Origin: CAWBKV01 sp041946675
GTDB lineage: Archaea; Halobacteriota; Methanosarcinia; Methanotrichales; Methanotrichaceae
Assembly: GCA_041946675.1 (NCBI GenBank)
Contig: JBHGAU010000008.1
Span: forward strand, 1 to 62,470
Direction of reading: 5' to 3'
DNA length: 62,470 nt
Both the position numbers and the translations under genes were made by a program. Each line of letters begins with the position of its first letter. The first letter of the stretch is position 1. Below, piece by piece: positions 32,958 through 41,509 of this stretch. The notes under the pieces were generated by a model that saw nothing but the letters and a program-made list of their open reading frames with translations, did no database searches and was not told the origin of the DNA.

Positions 32958-33853
32958 GAGCGCCTCCCCGCTGTGCCCTTTAGCTCATCCAATGTCGTTT
33001 TCTTCCTTTCAAGATAACGCGATAATCCTTCCGTTATCTCTTTGATGACTCCATAGCCCCTTTGAAGAGCTGTTCCTACCTGAACGGCACAGGCGCCTGC
33101 CATGATCATCTCCACTGCATCTTCCCAGGTGCTCACGCCGCCAACTCCGATCACAGGGATATCCAGCTGCGTCGAGAGCTCATAGACGCATCTGACTGCC
33201 ACCGGCTTGATCGCCCGGCCTGATAAGCCTCCGAATTTATTCCCCAAAATAGGATAACCCGTCTCAATATCGATAGCCATCGCCTTGAGAGTATTGATTG
33301 CCACAACAGCATCAGCGCCGCCTCTCTGTGCCGCCATTCCAAGCTCGACTATATCAGCCGTGTTCGGGGTCAGCTTGACCCAGACGGGAACATCGGCAGA
33401 TGCCTTGACGGCTCCTGTTACTGCCTCCACCAGATCTGGATAGCGCCCAAGCTCAGATCCATATCTTTCAGCATGCGGACATGACAGATTCAGTTCGAAT
33501 GCATCTGCTGCAATGTCCCTGGCGATCCTTGCGAACTCCTCGACACTTCCGCCAAATATGCTTGCAACGACAGGCGTGCCGCCTTCTCTCGCGAAATCGA
33601 TCTCATTCTGAAAGGCCTTATAGGAAGGATTGGGCAGCCCCATCGCGTTTAGAAGGCCGCATTCGACCTGGACGATTGAGGGACCCGGATGCCCGAGTCT
33701 GGGCTCAGATCCCAGTGACTTAGTGACAACACAGCCAGCGCCTGCAAGGGCTGCGCGTCGCAGTGATGCACCTGTTGTGCCAAGTATGCCTGCTGCAAGG
33801 ATGACAGGATTTTGCAGCATTAAGCCGCCGGCATCAACTGTTAGGGATGGCAT
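32954..33853 (-). CDS. pyrD: Dihydroorotate dehydrogenase, catalytic subunit (class 1B)
   Basis: A 299-residue TIM-barrel flavoprotein that oxidises dihydroorotate. NPVILAAGILGTTGASLRR at the start, ELNLSCPHAERYG with the class 1B catalytic Cys, VWVKLTPNTADIVE, and GVGGVSTWEDAVEMIMAGACAVQVGTA (FMN phosphate site) are all present. It is the first gene of pyrD-pyrK and overlaps pyrK, consistent with a class 1B heterotetramer. Confidence 0.94.
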   Translation of the reverse strand: MPSLTVDAGGLMLQNPVILAAGILGTTGASLRRAALAGAGCVVTKSLGSEPRLGHPGPSIVQVECGLLNAMGLPNPSYKAFQNEIDFAREGGTPVVASIFGGSVEEFARIARDIAADAFELNLSCPHAERYGSELGRYPDLVEAVTGAVKASADVPVWVKLTPNTADIVELGMAAQRGGADAVVAINTLKAMAIDIETGYPILGNKFGGLSGRAIKPVAVRCVYELSTQLDIPVIGVGGVSTWEDAVEMIMAGACAVQVGTALQRGYGVIKEITEGLSRYLERKKTTLDELKGTAGRRS

Positions 33854-33885
33854 ATCTTGGAGTCGTCAGGCGAAGATAAAAATCT

Positions 33886-34368
33886 TTATATCCCAAGTTT
33901 TATCAGCTCTGCATTCAGCTCGCGCCCATGGATTCTCAGAAGAGCAATGGTTGCAGGCTGCCCGAACCTTCTTGGCCCGGCAGTTCCAGGGTTCAGATAA
34001 AGCATCCTATTCTTTCTCTTTGCCGATGCTCTATGTGAATGGCCGCTGATTATGCAATCCAAGCCTGCAGTATCCAGATCCCTGAGGATGTGAACTACCG
34101 CAATCCTGGAATCATCAATCTCGACCACCTTCACTTTGGGCAGCCTGCGAGCCCACTCCCCGCGATCATTGTTGCCTCTGACAGCCACAACAGGAGCCAC
34201 GACTTTCAAGACATCAAGAACTTCTGGACTTCCAATATCGCCCGCATGAATTATCATCTCCGTGCCTTCAAGCCTTTCAAGGGCTTCACGGCGAATCAGG
34301 CCGTGGGTGTCTGATATGATGCCTATTAGGTGCTCCTCTTCTGAGCCGGTATTCAAGCCAGTGTTCAA
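33886..34368 (-). CDS. Metallophosphoesterase (MJ0936/YfcE-type phosphodiesterase)
   Basis: A 160-residue calcineurin-like phosphoesterase. GIISDTHG, HAGDIGS, RGNNDRG, and SGHSH close the set of metal-binding motifs, spaced as in the archaeal phosphodiesterase MJ0936. Starts TTG 34368 or 34356 are both possible; GGCATCATATC encodes the usual first strand, and neither start has a strong ribosome site. It probably cleaves phosphodiesters; the natural substrate is unknown. Confidence 0.9.
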   Translation of the reverse strand: MNTGLNTGSEEEHLIGIISDTHGLIRREALERLEGTEMIIHAGDIGSPEVLDVLKVVAPVVAVRGNNDRGEWARRLPKVKVVEIDDSRIAVVHILRDLDTAGLDCIISGHSHRASAKRKNRMLYLNPGTAGPRRFGQPATIALLRIHGRELNAELIKLGI

Positions 34369-34513
34369 TCGCTGCTGTGCATAATGCTTATTAGAAGGCG
34401 GTTCGATCCGGAATCACCCCAAATTACAACATCATGAAAATGTTCTGGAAAGGATAAAAATTTTGGCCCGAATGAACAGAAACCTAATTATCTGGCAGTG
34501 CATTCATTGAAAC

Positions 34514-34990
34514 ATGCTCAAAGCAGGCGATTTCTTCCTATCAGGCAATACCGGAGGAGTAGTATGCGCCTTCGTTCAATGGGGAAACAGCTACGCAGGA
34601 GCAGCACCGGCACACATATTCCATTATTCGGGAACTGATAAATTGAGGATCGGCAACCAGCAAACGCGAGTGGCCCATTTCGCAAGAGATATAGATCTCG
34701 CGCTATTTCCTGTTCTAAGTGCCTGCGAGCCCTCGCAGCTCGGCAAGCCTCGTTTTGGAGACGCGATGCTTGTGAATGCAAGGGGCATCATGGGCTGCAG
34801 AGTAACTGATGTATCCTGGTCTATAGCCTATGTTGCTCTTCAGCCGGGAAACCTGCCAGGACCCGGGGACAGCGGAACGCCCGTCATCCAGGACGGCAAA
34901 GTTGTCGGCATGCTGCTCTCAATAAATCTGCATACCTGCAAGGGCATAGTGATGAATGCAGAGCTGATAAAAAAAGAGGCGCAGATGTGA
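34514..34990 (+). CDS. Small intracellular trypsin-like serine protease
   Basis: A 158-residue protein whose order of residues matches the chymotrypsin triad: His34 in APAHIF, Asp61 in RDIDLALFPV, Ser120 in PGDSGTPVI. VGMLLSINLHTCKGIVM follows, as in the family's last strands. At 158 residues it is much smaller than usual (about 200-230), and no signal peptide is present, so it should act inside the cell. It could be a reduced protease or a protein that kept the fold for self-cleavage or binding. It stands alone. Confidence 0.65.
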   Translation: MLKAGDFFLSGNTGGVVCAFVQWGNSYAGAAPAHIFHYSGTDKLRIGNQQTRVAHFARDIDLALFPVLSACEPSQLGKPRFGDAMLVNARGIMGCRVTDVSWSIAYVALQPGNLPGPGDSGTPVIQDGKVVGMLLSINLHTCKGIVMNAELIKKEAQM

Positions 34991-35098
34991 TATATGATTA
35001 CAAAAAGCAATAACATCCGGCAACGCGGATCCAAAATATATTGATTAAATCATCGGTTAAAAAATAGCTTTTGGAGATAGCTTTCCTGGCCGTGAGCC

Positions 35099-35191
35099 TC
35101 AAAACATCGAAGATAGGAAAAATATCGGAAACAGGAACGCTACTATAAACCCTATAACCATCAGAACGACCGCTACAGCATCATTTCCCAT
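35099..35191 (-). CDS. 30-residue single-helix membrane protein
   Basis: MGNDAVAVVLMVIGFIVAFL continuing to a final SSMF: one hydrophobic helix with a short polar N-terminus. AGGAGGATC lies six bases from the ATG, the strongest ribosome site in this part, and a TATA-like element (GATTAATATTA, about 35230-35240) is found upstream on the same strand. Too short for usual gene finding. Its function is unknown; such proteins often modulate larger membrane complexes. Confidence 0.6.
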   Translation of the reverse strand: MGNDAVAVVLMVIGFIVAFLFPIFFLSSMF

Positions 35192-35325
35192 AATGATCCT
35201 CCTAACCTTGAATCACAGCTTGTAAGAGGTAATATTAATCACTATCGGAACATTAACTTTGCAGAAGCATACTCGCCATATCCAAAGCCAATACATTTAA
35301 CTTCTCGGAAAGAGACCATTTTTAC

Positions 35326-36423
35326 GTGCGATCTGTTCAGAAAAGCGGAACAAAGGTACAGGGGAGCAAGTTAGAACGGAATAGAGCAACAGGCGCAAAG
35401 TATATTCTTCTGCGGCCTGCCGGGTATCCCCTGAAGAGCATATTTCAAGAGTATCCTGTTGTGTCCGATGCCAAGCTCTTTGAGCTGTATGCCAGAGAGC
35501 AGTGGTACGGCGAGCCTGTCAAGCCCGGATGCTTTCTCTTCGACCGGAGGCTTTACCCGGATTTCGCCTTCAAAGTACTCAAAGTTCGTCCGCCATACTC
35601 CGTTGTCGGTGCAGAGACGATAATAGAGGTTGAGCGGCAGCCAGAACCAAAGAAGGCAGAGTGCGATGTCAGATTCGAGGATATCGTCGGCCAGGATACG
35701 GCGAAGAGAAAGGTCAAGATCATTGAGAAGTTCCTCGCAGCGCCCGAGAAGTTTGGGAAATGGGCTCCCAGAAATATTCTCTTCTATGGCCTCTCGGGCA
35801 CCGGCAAAACAATGATTGCAAGGGCCCTCTCAACAGAGGCCAAGGTGCCGATGCTGCCTGTTAAGGCCACAAGCCTGATAGGCGAGTTCGTGGGCGAAGG
35901 AGCCAGGCAGATACATAGCCTTTACGAGAAGGCTGAAGAGATCTCGCCCTGCATAATCTTCATTGACGAGCTGGATGCAATCGCGCTGGACAGGCATTAT
36001 CAGGACCTGCGCGGGGATGTATCAGAGATCGTCAACTCACTGCTGACAGAGATGGACGGCATTCATAAAAGAAATGGCGTCTGCACTATCGCTGCCACTA
36101 ACAAGATCGAGTTTATAGACAGCGCAGTTCGCTCCAGGTTCGAGGAAGAGATAGAGTTCAAGCTGCCGAATGTTAAGGAACGGCTGGCAATACTCGAGAA
36201 AAATGCAGCCACATTGCCTTTGGAGATGGATGGCGTCAATCTGCTGGATGTTGCGAAGGAGACTGAAGGGTTTTCCGGGAGAGATCTTGTGGAGAAGGTG
36301 CTGAAGGCAACACTTCACCATGCTATCATGGATGACAGCAAGATAACTGTAAACCACTTGGAAGATGCAATTTCCAAGGCCAAGAAAGATTACAAAGAGC
36401 CTCCGAAGGAGATGTTCACCTGA
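35326..36423 (+). CDS. AAA+ ATPase of the CDC48/PAN-like group
   Basis: A 365-residue single-ring-domain ATPase. Walker A GLSGTGKTM, Walker B IIFIDELDAI, sensor TIAATNK and arginine finger RSRFEEEIEF sit in the usual order in the second half (FEDIVGQDTAKRKVKIIEKFL onward). The N-terminal 110 residues carry a beta-rich domain (YILLRPAGYPLKSIFQEYP) different from PAN's coiled coil. It resembles the methanogen ATPases grouped with MJ1494. It is probably an unfoldase; the partner is unknown. Start GTG 35326 has no ribosome site, so the mRNA may be leaderless. It is followed closely by the ACT regulator. Confidence 0.83.
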   Translation: MRSVQKSGTKVQGSKLERNRATGAKYILLRPAGYPLKSIFQEYPVVSDAKLFELYAREQWYGEPVKPGCFLFDRRLYPDFAFKVLKVRPPYSVVGAETIIEVERQPEPKKAECDVRFEDIVGQDTAKRKVKIIEKFLAAPEKFGKWAPRNILFYGLSGTGKTMIARALSTEAKVPMLPVKATSLIGEFVGEGARQIHSLYEKAEEISPCIIFIDELDAIALDRHYQDLRGDVSEIVNSLLTEMDGIHKRNGVCTIAATNKIEFIDSAVRSRFEEEIEFKLPNVKERLAILEKNAATLPLEMDGVNLLDVAKETEGFSGRDLVEKVLKATLHHAIMDDSKITVNHLEDAISKAKKDYKEPPKEMFT

Positions 36424-36449
36424 TCAGGTAGATTTGGCAGAGAGGCATC

Positions 36450-36953
36450 ATGTGGCAGGAGATATTGAACAAGTTCAAGAGATTCCCAGCACAGGAGAAG
36501 GTCATCAGGCTTATTCTACAGAGAGGATTTCAGATCAATGAGCATGGCAGGGTGGTTTCAGGCAACATTGAGATACCTCATGCTCAGATTGCGAAGGAGC
36601 TTGGCGTAGATCGCAGGGTCGTGGATACGACGGCCATGGCGGTTCGCGAAGATGAGGCGCTATGGAAGGTGTTCAGAAATGTCCGCTCTATGACGTTCCT
36701 GGGGGAGGTGGCACCGGTTTTGGGCTTGGGTGTAATAGAGATAACTCCTGTAAATGCGACTCAATCAGGGATTCTTGGGAACGTTGCAAGCGCTGTCGCG
36801 AGATATGGCCTAAGCATACGCCAGGCAGTATCAGATGATCCTCATTTCACTGAGAGTCCGAAGCTGACAATAATTACAGAGGGCAAGATTCCAGGGGACC
36901 TTGTCCAGATGCTGATGGAGATCGAGGGCGTAAGAAGAGTCACCGTATATTAA
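36450..36953 (+). CDS. ACT-domain regulator of amino-acid metabolism (COG2061)
   Basis: A 167-residue archaeal regulator. The N-terminal half is a helix-turn-helix (EIPHAQIAKELGVDRRVVDTTAMAV). The C-terminal half is an ACT domain (GVIEITPVNATQSGILGNVASAVARYGLSIRQA ... GVRRVTVY) that normally binds an amino acid. AGAGGCATC precedes ATG 36450. It lies 26 bases after the AAA+ gene and may be co-transcribed with it. Confidence 0.88.
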   Translation: MWQEILNKFKRFPAQEKVIRLILQRGFQINEHGRVVSGNIEIPHAQIAKELGVDRRVVDTTAMAVREDEALWKVFRNVRSMTFLGEVAPVLGLGVIEITPVNATQSGILGNVASAVARYGLSIRQAVSDDPHFTESPKLTIITEGKIPGDLVQMLMEIEGVRRVTVY

Positions 36954-36998
36954 TATTGTTATGGCCCATTTATTTTACATGAAGCTATCTCAATTCCG

Positions 36999-37646
36999 CT
37001 ATTTCCTGCTGACGGCAGCCCGCCCTCTTTCGGAAAGCTCAATTCCTATTGATTCGAGAAAAGATTTGGCGTTCCCATTGCCGTGGATCAGGATTTCAGC
37101 AAGATCCGATGGCTCGTCGATATCGCAAGCGGCATAATAGGAGGTGTAGACTCTAGCATCAAGTCCTATGGTTTTGGCAAAATCCATATGCTTCAGGAAG
37201 CTTAACCCCCGGTACTGGGTCCTGAACCTGGGACTTCTGATCAGGATCATGTTTGTGCCGCCGCCGCGTCCTGGCGTTAATACGACATCGCCCTCCATTT
37301 GAAGTATGCCCTTCACAACCTCAGAGGTTAAAAGGGCCAGATCCGCCATAACTATCAGTATATCCTCGGGCCAGCCGTCACTCTGCCGGTGCTCGATGAA
37401 AGCATTGATGGCATCATTCAGCTCCAAGTCGCATATGAGAACGCTGAAATCACCATATAGATTGAATTTATCAAACCCAGGTTTTGCAAGAATAGCAGTC
37501 GAGCCCGCGAAGGATACTGCTTTCACAACATCTTGTAGCATTGCCAGCGCAAAGAGCCTGCGCTCCTCAGGTGAAAGGATGGCCCCTAGCCGGGACTTTG
37601 CTCCATTTAGCCTGAAGGGAATGATGACACGAACTGGCCTTTGCAT
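36999..37646 (-). CDS. cofC: 2-phospho-L-lactate guanylyltransferase
   Basis: A 215-residue nucleotidyltransferase that activates 2-phospholactate with GTP to make the side chain of coenzyme F420. IIPFRLNGAKSRLGAILSPEER is the nucleotide-binding start, ILIVMADLALLTSEVV the metal-binding strand, and PGRGGGTNMILIRSP the substrate loop; together these are specific for CofC. It follows cofE on the same strand, with a 50-base gap. Confidence 0.92.
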   Translation of the reverse strand: MQRPVRVIIPFRLNGAKSRLGAILSPEERRLFALAMLQDVVKAVSFAGSTAILAKPGFDKFNLYGDFSVLICDLELNDAINAFIEHRQSDGWPEDILIVMADLALLTSEVVKGILQMEGDVVLTPGRGGGTNMILIRSPRFRTQYRGLSFLKHMDFAKTIGLDARVYTSYYAACDIDEPSDLAEILIHGNGNAKSFLESIGIELSERGRAAVSRK

Positions 37647-37699
37647 TAGCGAGGTGCTGCTGACCCAAGGATAAAATAGTTGCGTTAGGGCTTGGGCTG

Positions 37700-38449
37700 T
37701 TAAGGCTTCAGATGATGACGAATTACATCAAGCCCTTTGGGCCTGAACAGGCTTCCTCCTGACCTGGAATATTTCAGTCCCCTAAAGACTGCAACAGGTG
37801 TTGCATCTCCGGCCTCACCGATAAGCATGTTTGCCATGCCCGCTATCTCGTCTACAATTGCCTCGAGGGTGATCTCCAGAATTCTTCCGTGAATATCCGG
37901 CTCGCCGCGCCAATCGCGCAGTGCCGTGATGCCTGACCAGCCTACGGCAACTCCAGCTACTCCGCAGCGGAACGGCCTGCCGCAGGTATCGGTAATTATC
38001 ACTGCACAATCCTTGCTCAGCCTTTTCCTTATCCTCTCGGCACTGGTGCCTGGATTTTCGGGGAGCAGCAGTATTCTGCCATCTCCAACATTAGATTGAT
38101 CGATTCCGGCATTTACACCGATATGGCCGAACTTGGTGACTGAAAGCAAAAAAGGATAGTCGAGAAGTATATCCTCAGATTCATCCAAAACAGCCTGGAC
38201 GAACCTGGGGTCTTTTGAGAGTGATTGTGCGATCTTTATTGCTCTTGGGCTGGGCTCATAATCTTCGAGCCTTCTGAAACGGTCCTCCGATTTAGCGACT
38301 ATTGTGCTCGCAATGCAGAGTATATCGCCGTTCTGAAGCTCGAAACGGGACTCTATAAGCGATGCTAGATCATCGCCCTCTTTGATCACCGGTAAGCCGT
38401 ATATCAAAAAACCCTGCATAGATGGCGATGTAGAGGAGGTTTCCGACAT
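37700..38449 (-). CDS. cofE: Coenzyme F420:L-glutamate ligase
   Basis: A 249-residue enzyme that adds glutamates to F420-0 using GTP. GDILCIASTIVAKSEDRFRRL, GHIGVNAGIDQSNVGDG and VIITDTCGRPFRCGVAGVAVGWSG are signature stretches. The first ten residues (MSETSSTSPS) could be skipped by starting at Met11. A group of direct repeats (38457-38540) lies directly upstream and may hold regulatory sites. cofC follows. Confidence 0.94.
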   Translation of the reverse strand: MSETSSTSPSMQGFLIYGLPVIKEGDDLASLIESRFELQNGDILCIASTIVAKSEDRFRRLEDYEPSPRAIKIAQSLSKDPRFVQAVLDESEDILLDYPFLLSVTKFGHIGVNAGIDQSNVGDGRILLLPENPGTSAERIRKRLSKDCAVIITDTCGRPFRCGVAGVAVGWSGITALRDWRGEPDIHGRILEITLEAIVDEIAGMANMLIGEAGDATPVAVFRGLKYSRSGGSLFRPKGLDVIRHHLKP

Positions 38450-38456
38450 AGCTCAT

Positions 38457-38540
38457 GCCATCTTATGTAATATCATTCCGTCTCTTGATATCATTCCGTC
38501 TCTTGCCATCTTATGTAATATCATTCCGTCTCTTGCCATG
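38457..38540. repeat. Short direct repeats upstream of cofE
   Basis: A 30-base block GCCATCTTATGTAATATCATT + CCGTCTCTT occurs at 38457-38486 and again, identical, at 38505-38534. Its last 17 bases (ATATCATTCCGTCTCTT) occur a third time between them (38488-38504). The unit length is 48 bases. It lies in the promoter or leader region of cofE, eight bases before the start codon, so it cannot be ordinary sequence for that gene's start. Possible operators, or a slippage-made duplication. Confidence 0.85.
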
Positions 38541-38547
38541 TTGGCCG

Positions 38548-38781
38548 TCACTTGAATCGCTCATCCACAGGCATAGTGCTGAGGTAAAAGAGCCTTGCCT
38601 GCACGAGCATATCCAGAAGATACGAGTAGCTCTCGGCCGTCACAGCTATGCGACTGTCGCTTATCTCCGACCAGGGCAGAGCATTATAATCCTCTGCAAA
38701 GTGTTTCCAGAAATCTGGCGGATAAAACTCAAGCTGGTACTTGTGCTTCTCCGTAAAGGTCAATGTGATCTTTCTATCCAT
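38548..38781 (-). CDS. Small conserved-looking protein, function unknown
   Basis: A 77-residue acidic protein (MDRKITLTFTEKHKYQLEFYPPDFWKHFAEDYNALPWSEISDSRIAVTAESYSYLLDML...). The pattern suggests two strands and two helices. No family is recognised. It lies between aIF2-beta and cofE on the same strand, 46 bases after the former, so it is probably in the translation-gene operon. Confidence 0.6.
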   Translation of the reverse strand: MDRKITLTFTEKHKYQLEFYPPDFWKHFAEDYNALPWSEISDSRIAVTAESYSYLLDMLVQARLFYLSTMPVDERFK

Positions 38782-38827
38782 CTCTTCCTCAAAGTGGTGC
38801 CTGCCTGTGGTCTATCTTAAAGAGGTG

Positions 38828-39457
38828 TTAAGAGGCCTTGCCCTTTCTTTCCACGACCTCTGCAAAGGCCAGGGTCCCGCTGACTTTCTTGATCTTGGCC
38901 CTTACAACCTCGCCTTTAACAGTGCTGGGAATGAAGACGAGATACTTGTCCACCTTGGCTATGCCGTCGCCCTTATTGCCGACAGATTCAATGCGCAGCT
39001 CGTAGGTCTCGCCCTCTTCAATCATTTCCTTCTGAATCGTTGTTGTGGCCTTTCTCCTCCGAACCGGTCGATGCGCACCGCATGCATCGCATTTTAACAT
39101 CAGAATGCGATCGTTCTTAGTAAGGTGAGTATCGGGAAGCCTGCATTCAGTGCAGACCACGTACTCCTCGAAGTAAGACTCAATTTGTCTGGCTATGACC
39201 TGCTCGCTGAACTTTCCTTGGAAGATTCCACGTCCACCTTCAATTTTGCCAGCAGTCCCCAGCTCCTGAAGGAGATACTTCATCAGGTGGTCTGGTTCTC
39301 TGTTCAGTTTTTCGGCTATTGCAGCAAAGTTCTCAAGGACTGTTGTCTTGCCCTCGTAGAATACTTTTGGCGTGGGCATGGCAAACCTCTCCTTGGGGCC
39401 TTTTGTGGTGGGCATCCTCTTCATCGCCCGATCTAGGCCTGAGATGTAATCATCCAT
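38828..39457 (-). CDS. Translation initiation factor aIF2-beta fused to a TRAM domain
   Basis: A 209-residue protein. Residues 1-135 are aIF2-beta/eIF5-like (MPTPKVFYEGKTTVLENFAAIAEKLNREPDHLMKYLLQELG, then zinc ribbon CTEC...CDAC). Residues about 145-207 are a TRAM domain (GETYELRIESVGNKGDGIAKVDKYLVFIP ... GEVVRAKIKKVSGTLAFAEVV) that binds RNA. The factor delivers initiator tRNA with the alpha and gamma subunits. A fused TRAM is not part of most aIF2-beta proteins. It lies 20 bases after the L10e gene. Confidence 0.92.
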   Translation of the reverse strand: MDDYISGLDRAMKRMPTTKGPKERFAMPTPKVFYEGKTTVLENFAAIAEKLNREPDHLMKYLLQELGTAGKIEGGRGIFQGKFSEQVIARQIESYFEEYVVCTECRLPDTHLTKNDRILMLKCDACGAHRPVRRRKATTTIQKEMIEEGETYELRIESVGNKGDGIAKVDKYLVFIPSTVKGEVVRAKIKKVSGTLAFAEVVERKGKAS

Positions 39458-39477
39458 CTAGATTACCTTATGAAAGC

Positions 39478-39981
39478 TCACTTGCCTGATTCAGTGATGA
39501 TCTGAATCGGAGTCGGTAGCTTATGTCCAGCTCTCTTCAGTGCGATCTTGGCATCGTTCAGATATTGCGGTGTGACTCCTAGGGTGAAGAGCCTCTGTCC
39601 TGCCTCTATCTGAGCGGCTGTGCCTACAGCCTTGCCGAATGCGCGCCTCATTCCGCTTGAGACACGGTCTGCACCGGCTCCTGTAGCCTGCTTATTCTCT
39701 CTTATTACATGGTGCGGATAAACTCTAAGCTTCAGATGGAAGTTGGTTCTGCCCACAATTTTCAGCAGATAACGATTAGCTGCGACCCTTGCAGCCTCAA
39801 GAGACGTATGCCTGATCTGGCATGGCTCTCTGGCCACAAGTGTTAGGTTGAGGGAGAAGTTCTCCTGCAGGTTTCCCATATCATAATGAACCACTTTACT
39901 TCCCGGAACGCCGCCCATGTACTCTCTGCGTGTGTAAGGGCGTTCGATCTTTCTGTACATGCTTCCTGGCTTGCGCGTCAA
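39478..39981 (-). CDS. Large-subunit ribosomal protein L10e (L16/L10ae)
   Basis: A 167-residue ribosomal protein. The start at TTG 39981 gives MTRKPGSMYRKIERPYTRREYMGGVPGSKVVHYDMG, which matches the start of archaeal L10e; GGAGG lies about eight bases ahead. A frame to 40023 would add 14 residues unlike the family. LKLRVYPHHVIRENK and RMRR-like SSGMRRAFGKAVGTAA are conserved rRNA-binding stretches. A TATA box lies at about 40026-40034. Confidence 0.95.
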   Translation of the reverse strand: MTRKPGSMYRKIERPYTRREYMGGVPGSKVVHYDMGNLQENFSLNLTLVAREPCQIRHTSLEAARVAANRYLLKIVGRTNFHLKLRVYPHHVIRENKQATGAGADRVSSGMRRAFGKAVGTAAQIEAGQRLFTLGVTPQYLNDAKIALKRAGHKLPTPIQIITESGK

Positions 39982-40025
39982 AACAAATTCCTCCAATAAT
40001 CCTGAGATCAGTGCTCTATTCAACT

Positions 40026-40034
40026 AGTTTATAA
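40026..40034 (-). promoter_or_regulatory. TATA box of L10e
   Basis: CTTATAAAC on the minus strand, about 48 bases ahead of TTG 39981. It predicts a short leader that carries the GGAGG site. Confidence 0.5.
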
Positions 40035-40048
40035 GGCTTGGCCTCGAC

Positions 40049-41287
40049 TCAAACTGTCATGGGCGTGGATGAAGAGATCTCGCCTGCAATAGGCGTTCCT
40101 ATTAATGATCTGACCTCTGCCGGGTAGTTTGCAAGGACCCACATCAGCTTCACGAGAGCCACCTCCGGCAGCATATCTTCGCCCTCAATTGCGCCCGCAT
40201 CAAGCATATAGCGGCCTGTATCGTAAACGCGGTCGCAAATCCTGCCTCTGAGACATTGAGATGTTATTACTACAGGTATGCCTGCATCCGTAGCCCGCTT
40301 GATTGAGTCTATCCAGTTCGAGGCCACATGCCCAAGTCCAGTGCCTTCAATAACTAAGCCCTTATAGTTTTTATCGGTATAATAATCCATTATATCAGAC
40401 GGCGCTCCCGGCGTATATTTTACGAGTGCACATTTCGGCTCAAGCTTATCCATTACCTTAAGAGCTACCTCATTTCGGTGGCGGTAAGGTATGGACGTCT
40501 TTATGCTTCTGGTGAGATAATCCACTTTTCCAATTGGACTCTGGTTAATGCTCCAGAAGGCATCTCTTCTGGAGGTATGCATCTTTCTAACGCGAGTCCC
40601 CCGGTGAATTGAGCAATAGCTGTCGCTTGTAGTGCCGTGCATTACGACACAAACTTCAGCGATATCGCTGGTAGCAACGGTAGCAGCACAGATGGCATTC
40701 ATTGCAGCATCGCTGCTCGGTCGATCCGAGCTCCTCTGAGATCCCACGATCACGACTGGAACCGGTGTGCGGAGCATGAACGATAGAGCCGCCGCAGTAT
40801 ACATCATAGTATCAGTTCCGTGAGTTATTATCACGCCCTCTGCGCCGCTGCGGATCTCTTCGGCCACGGCCCTTGCAAGCTCCATCCAGTAATCCGCACG
40901 CATGTTCTCGCTCAATATCTGATAGATTATGCGTGCGTTGTAGTTGGCAATCTCCTCAAGCTCAGGGATTGCAGCGGCGATTTCGCCCGCAGAGAACTGG
41001 CTTGTCACAGCTCCAGTTCTATAATCAACTTTGCTGGCGATGGTACCTCCTGTGGACAAAATGGATACCAGAGGCAGTCCAGCTCTCTTACGCAGGGGCG
41101 GCAGAGGAGGTAGCTTAAGCTCGTGCCCCTTCTCAACGAGCTTCAGATCCGATTCTGATACATGGAGCCCGATGTTATAGCCGTTATCGAGTTTTATGAC
41201 TATGTGATCCTTTGTGCGTGACGGCATAAGTACGCCCTCATAGGCCACGCCGCCCTTTTCTATAGATACCCTATCCCCGAGGTCCAT
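40049..41287 (-). CDS. gatD: Glutamyl-tRNA(Gln) amidotransferase subunit D
   Basis: A 412-residue archaeal amidotransferase subunit. An SH3-like N-terminus (GDRVSIEKGGVAYEGVLMPSRTKDHIVIKLDNGYNIG) precedes an asparaginase-type domain with SILSTGGTIASKVDYRTGAVTS (catalytic Thr), GVIITHGTDTMMYTAAAL (Thr and Asp) and a later Lys. It releases ammonia from glutamine so that GatE can convert Glu-tRNA(Gln) to Gln-tRNA(Gln). GatE is not in the window. ATG 41287 has GGTGG six bases ahead; a TTG two codons earlier is possible. Confidence 0.95.
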   Translation of the reverse strand: MDLGDRVSIEKGGVAYEGVLMPSRTKDHIVIKLDNGYNIGLHVSESDLKLVEKGHELKLPPLPPLRKRAGLPLVSILSTGGTIASKVDYRTGAVTSQFSAGEIAAAIPELEEIANYNARIIYQILSENMRADYWMELARAVAEEIRSGAEGVIITHGTDTMMYTAAALSFMLRTPVPVVIVGSQRSSDRPSSDAAMNAICAATVATSDIAEVCVVMHGTTSDSYCSIHRGTRVRKMHTSRRDAFWSINQSPIGKVDYLTRSIKTSIPYRHRNEVALKVMDKLEPKCALVKYTPGAPSDIMDYYTDKNYKGLVIEGTGLGHVASNWIDSIKRATDAGIPVVITSQCLRGRICDRVYDTGRYMLDAGAIEGEDMLPEVALVKLMWVLANYPAEVRSLIGTPIAGEISSSTPMTV

Positions 41288-41509
41288 TTTCAACCACCAG
41301 GTCTAGATGACCATTACCATCCCGATTACGATTAACCTTACCTTCTTTTATTAAGGAGACCTAAAAACATTGCCCCTGAAAAGGGAAATCTCCCTCTAAA
41401 AAGCTAAGAGCGCTGCTCTCGATAAAAATCCAGAACATTGTCTTCATAACAGCCAACATCTTTAAAGGTAAATGTCATCCAGTGTAGAACAGTTGAGGAG
41501 GGAAATTCA

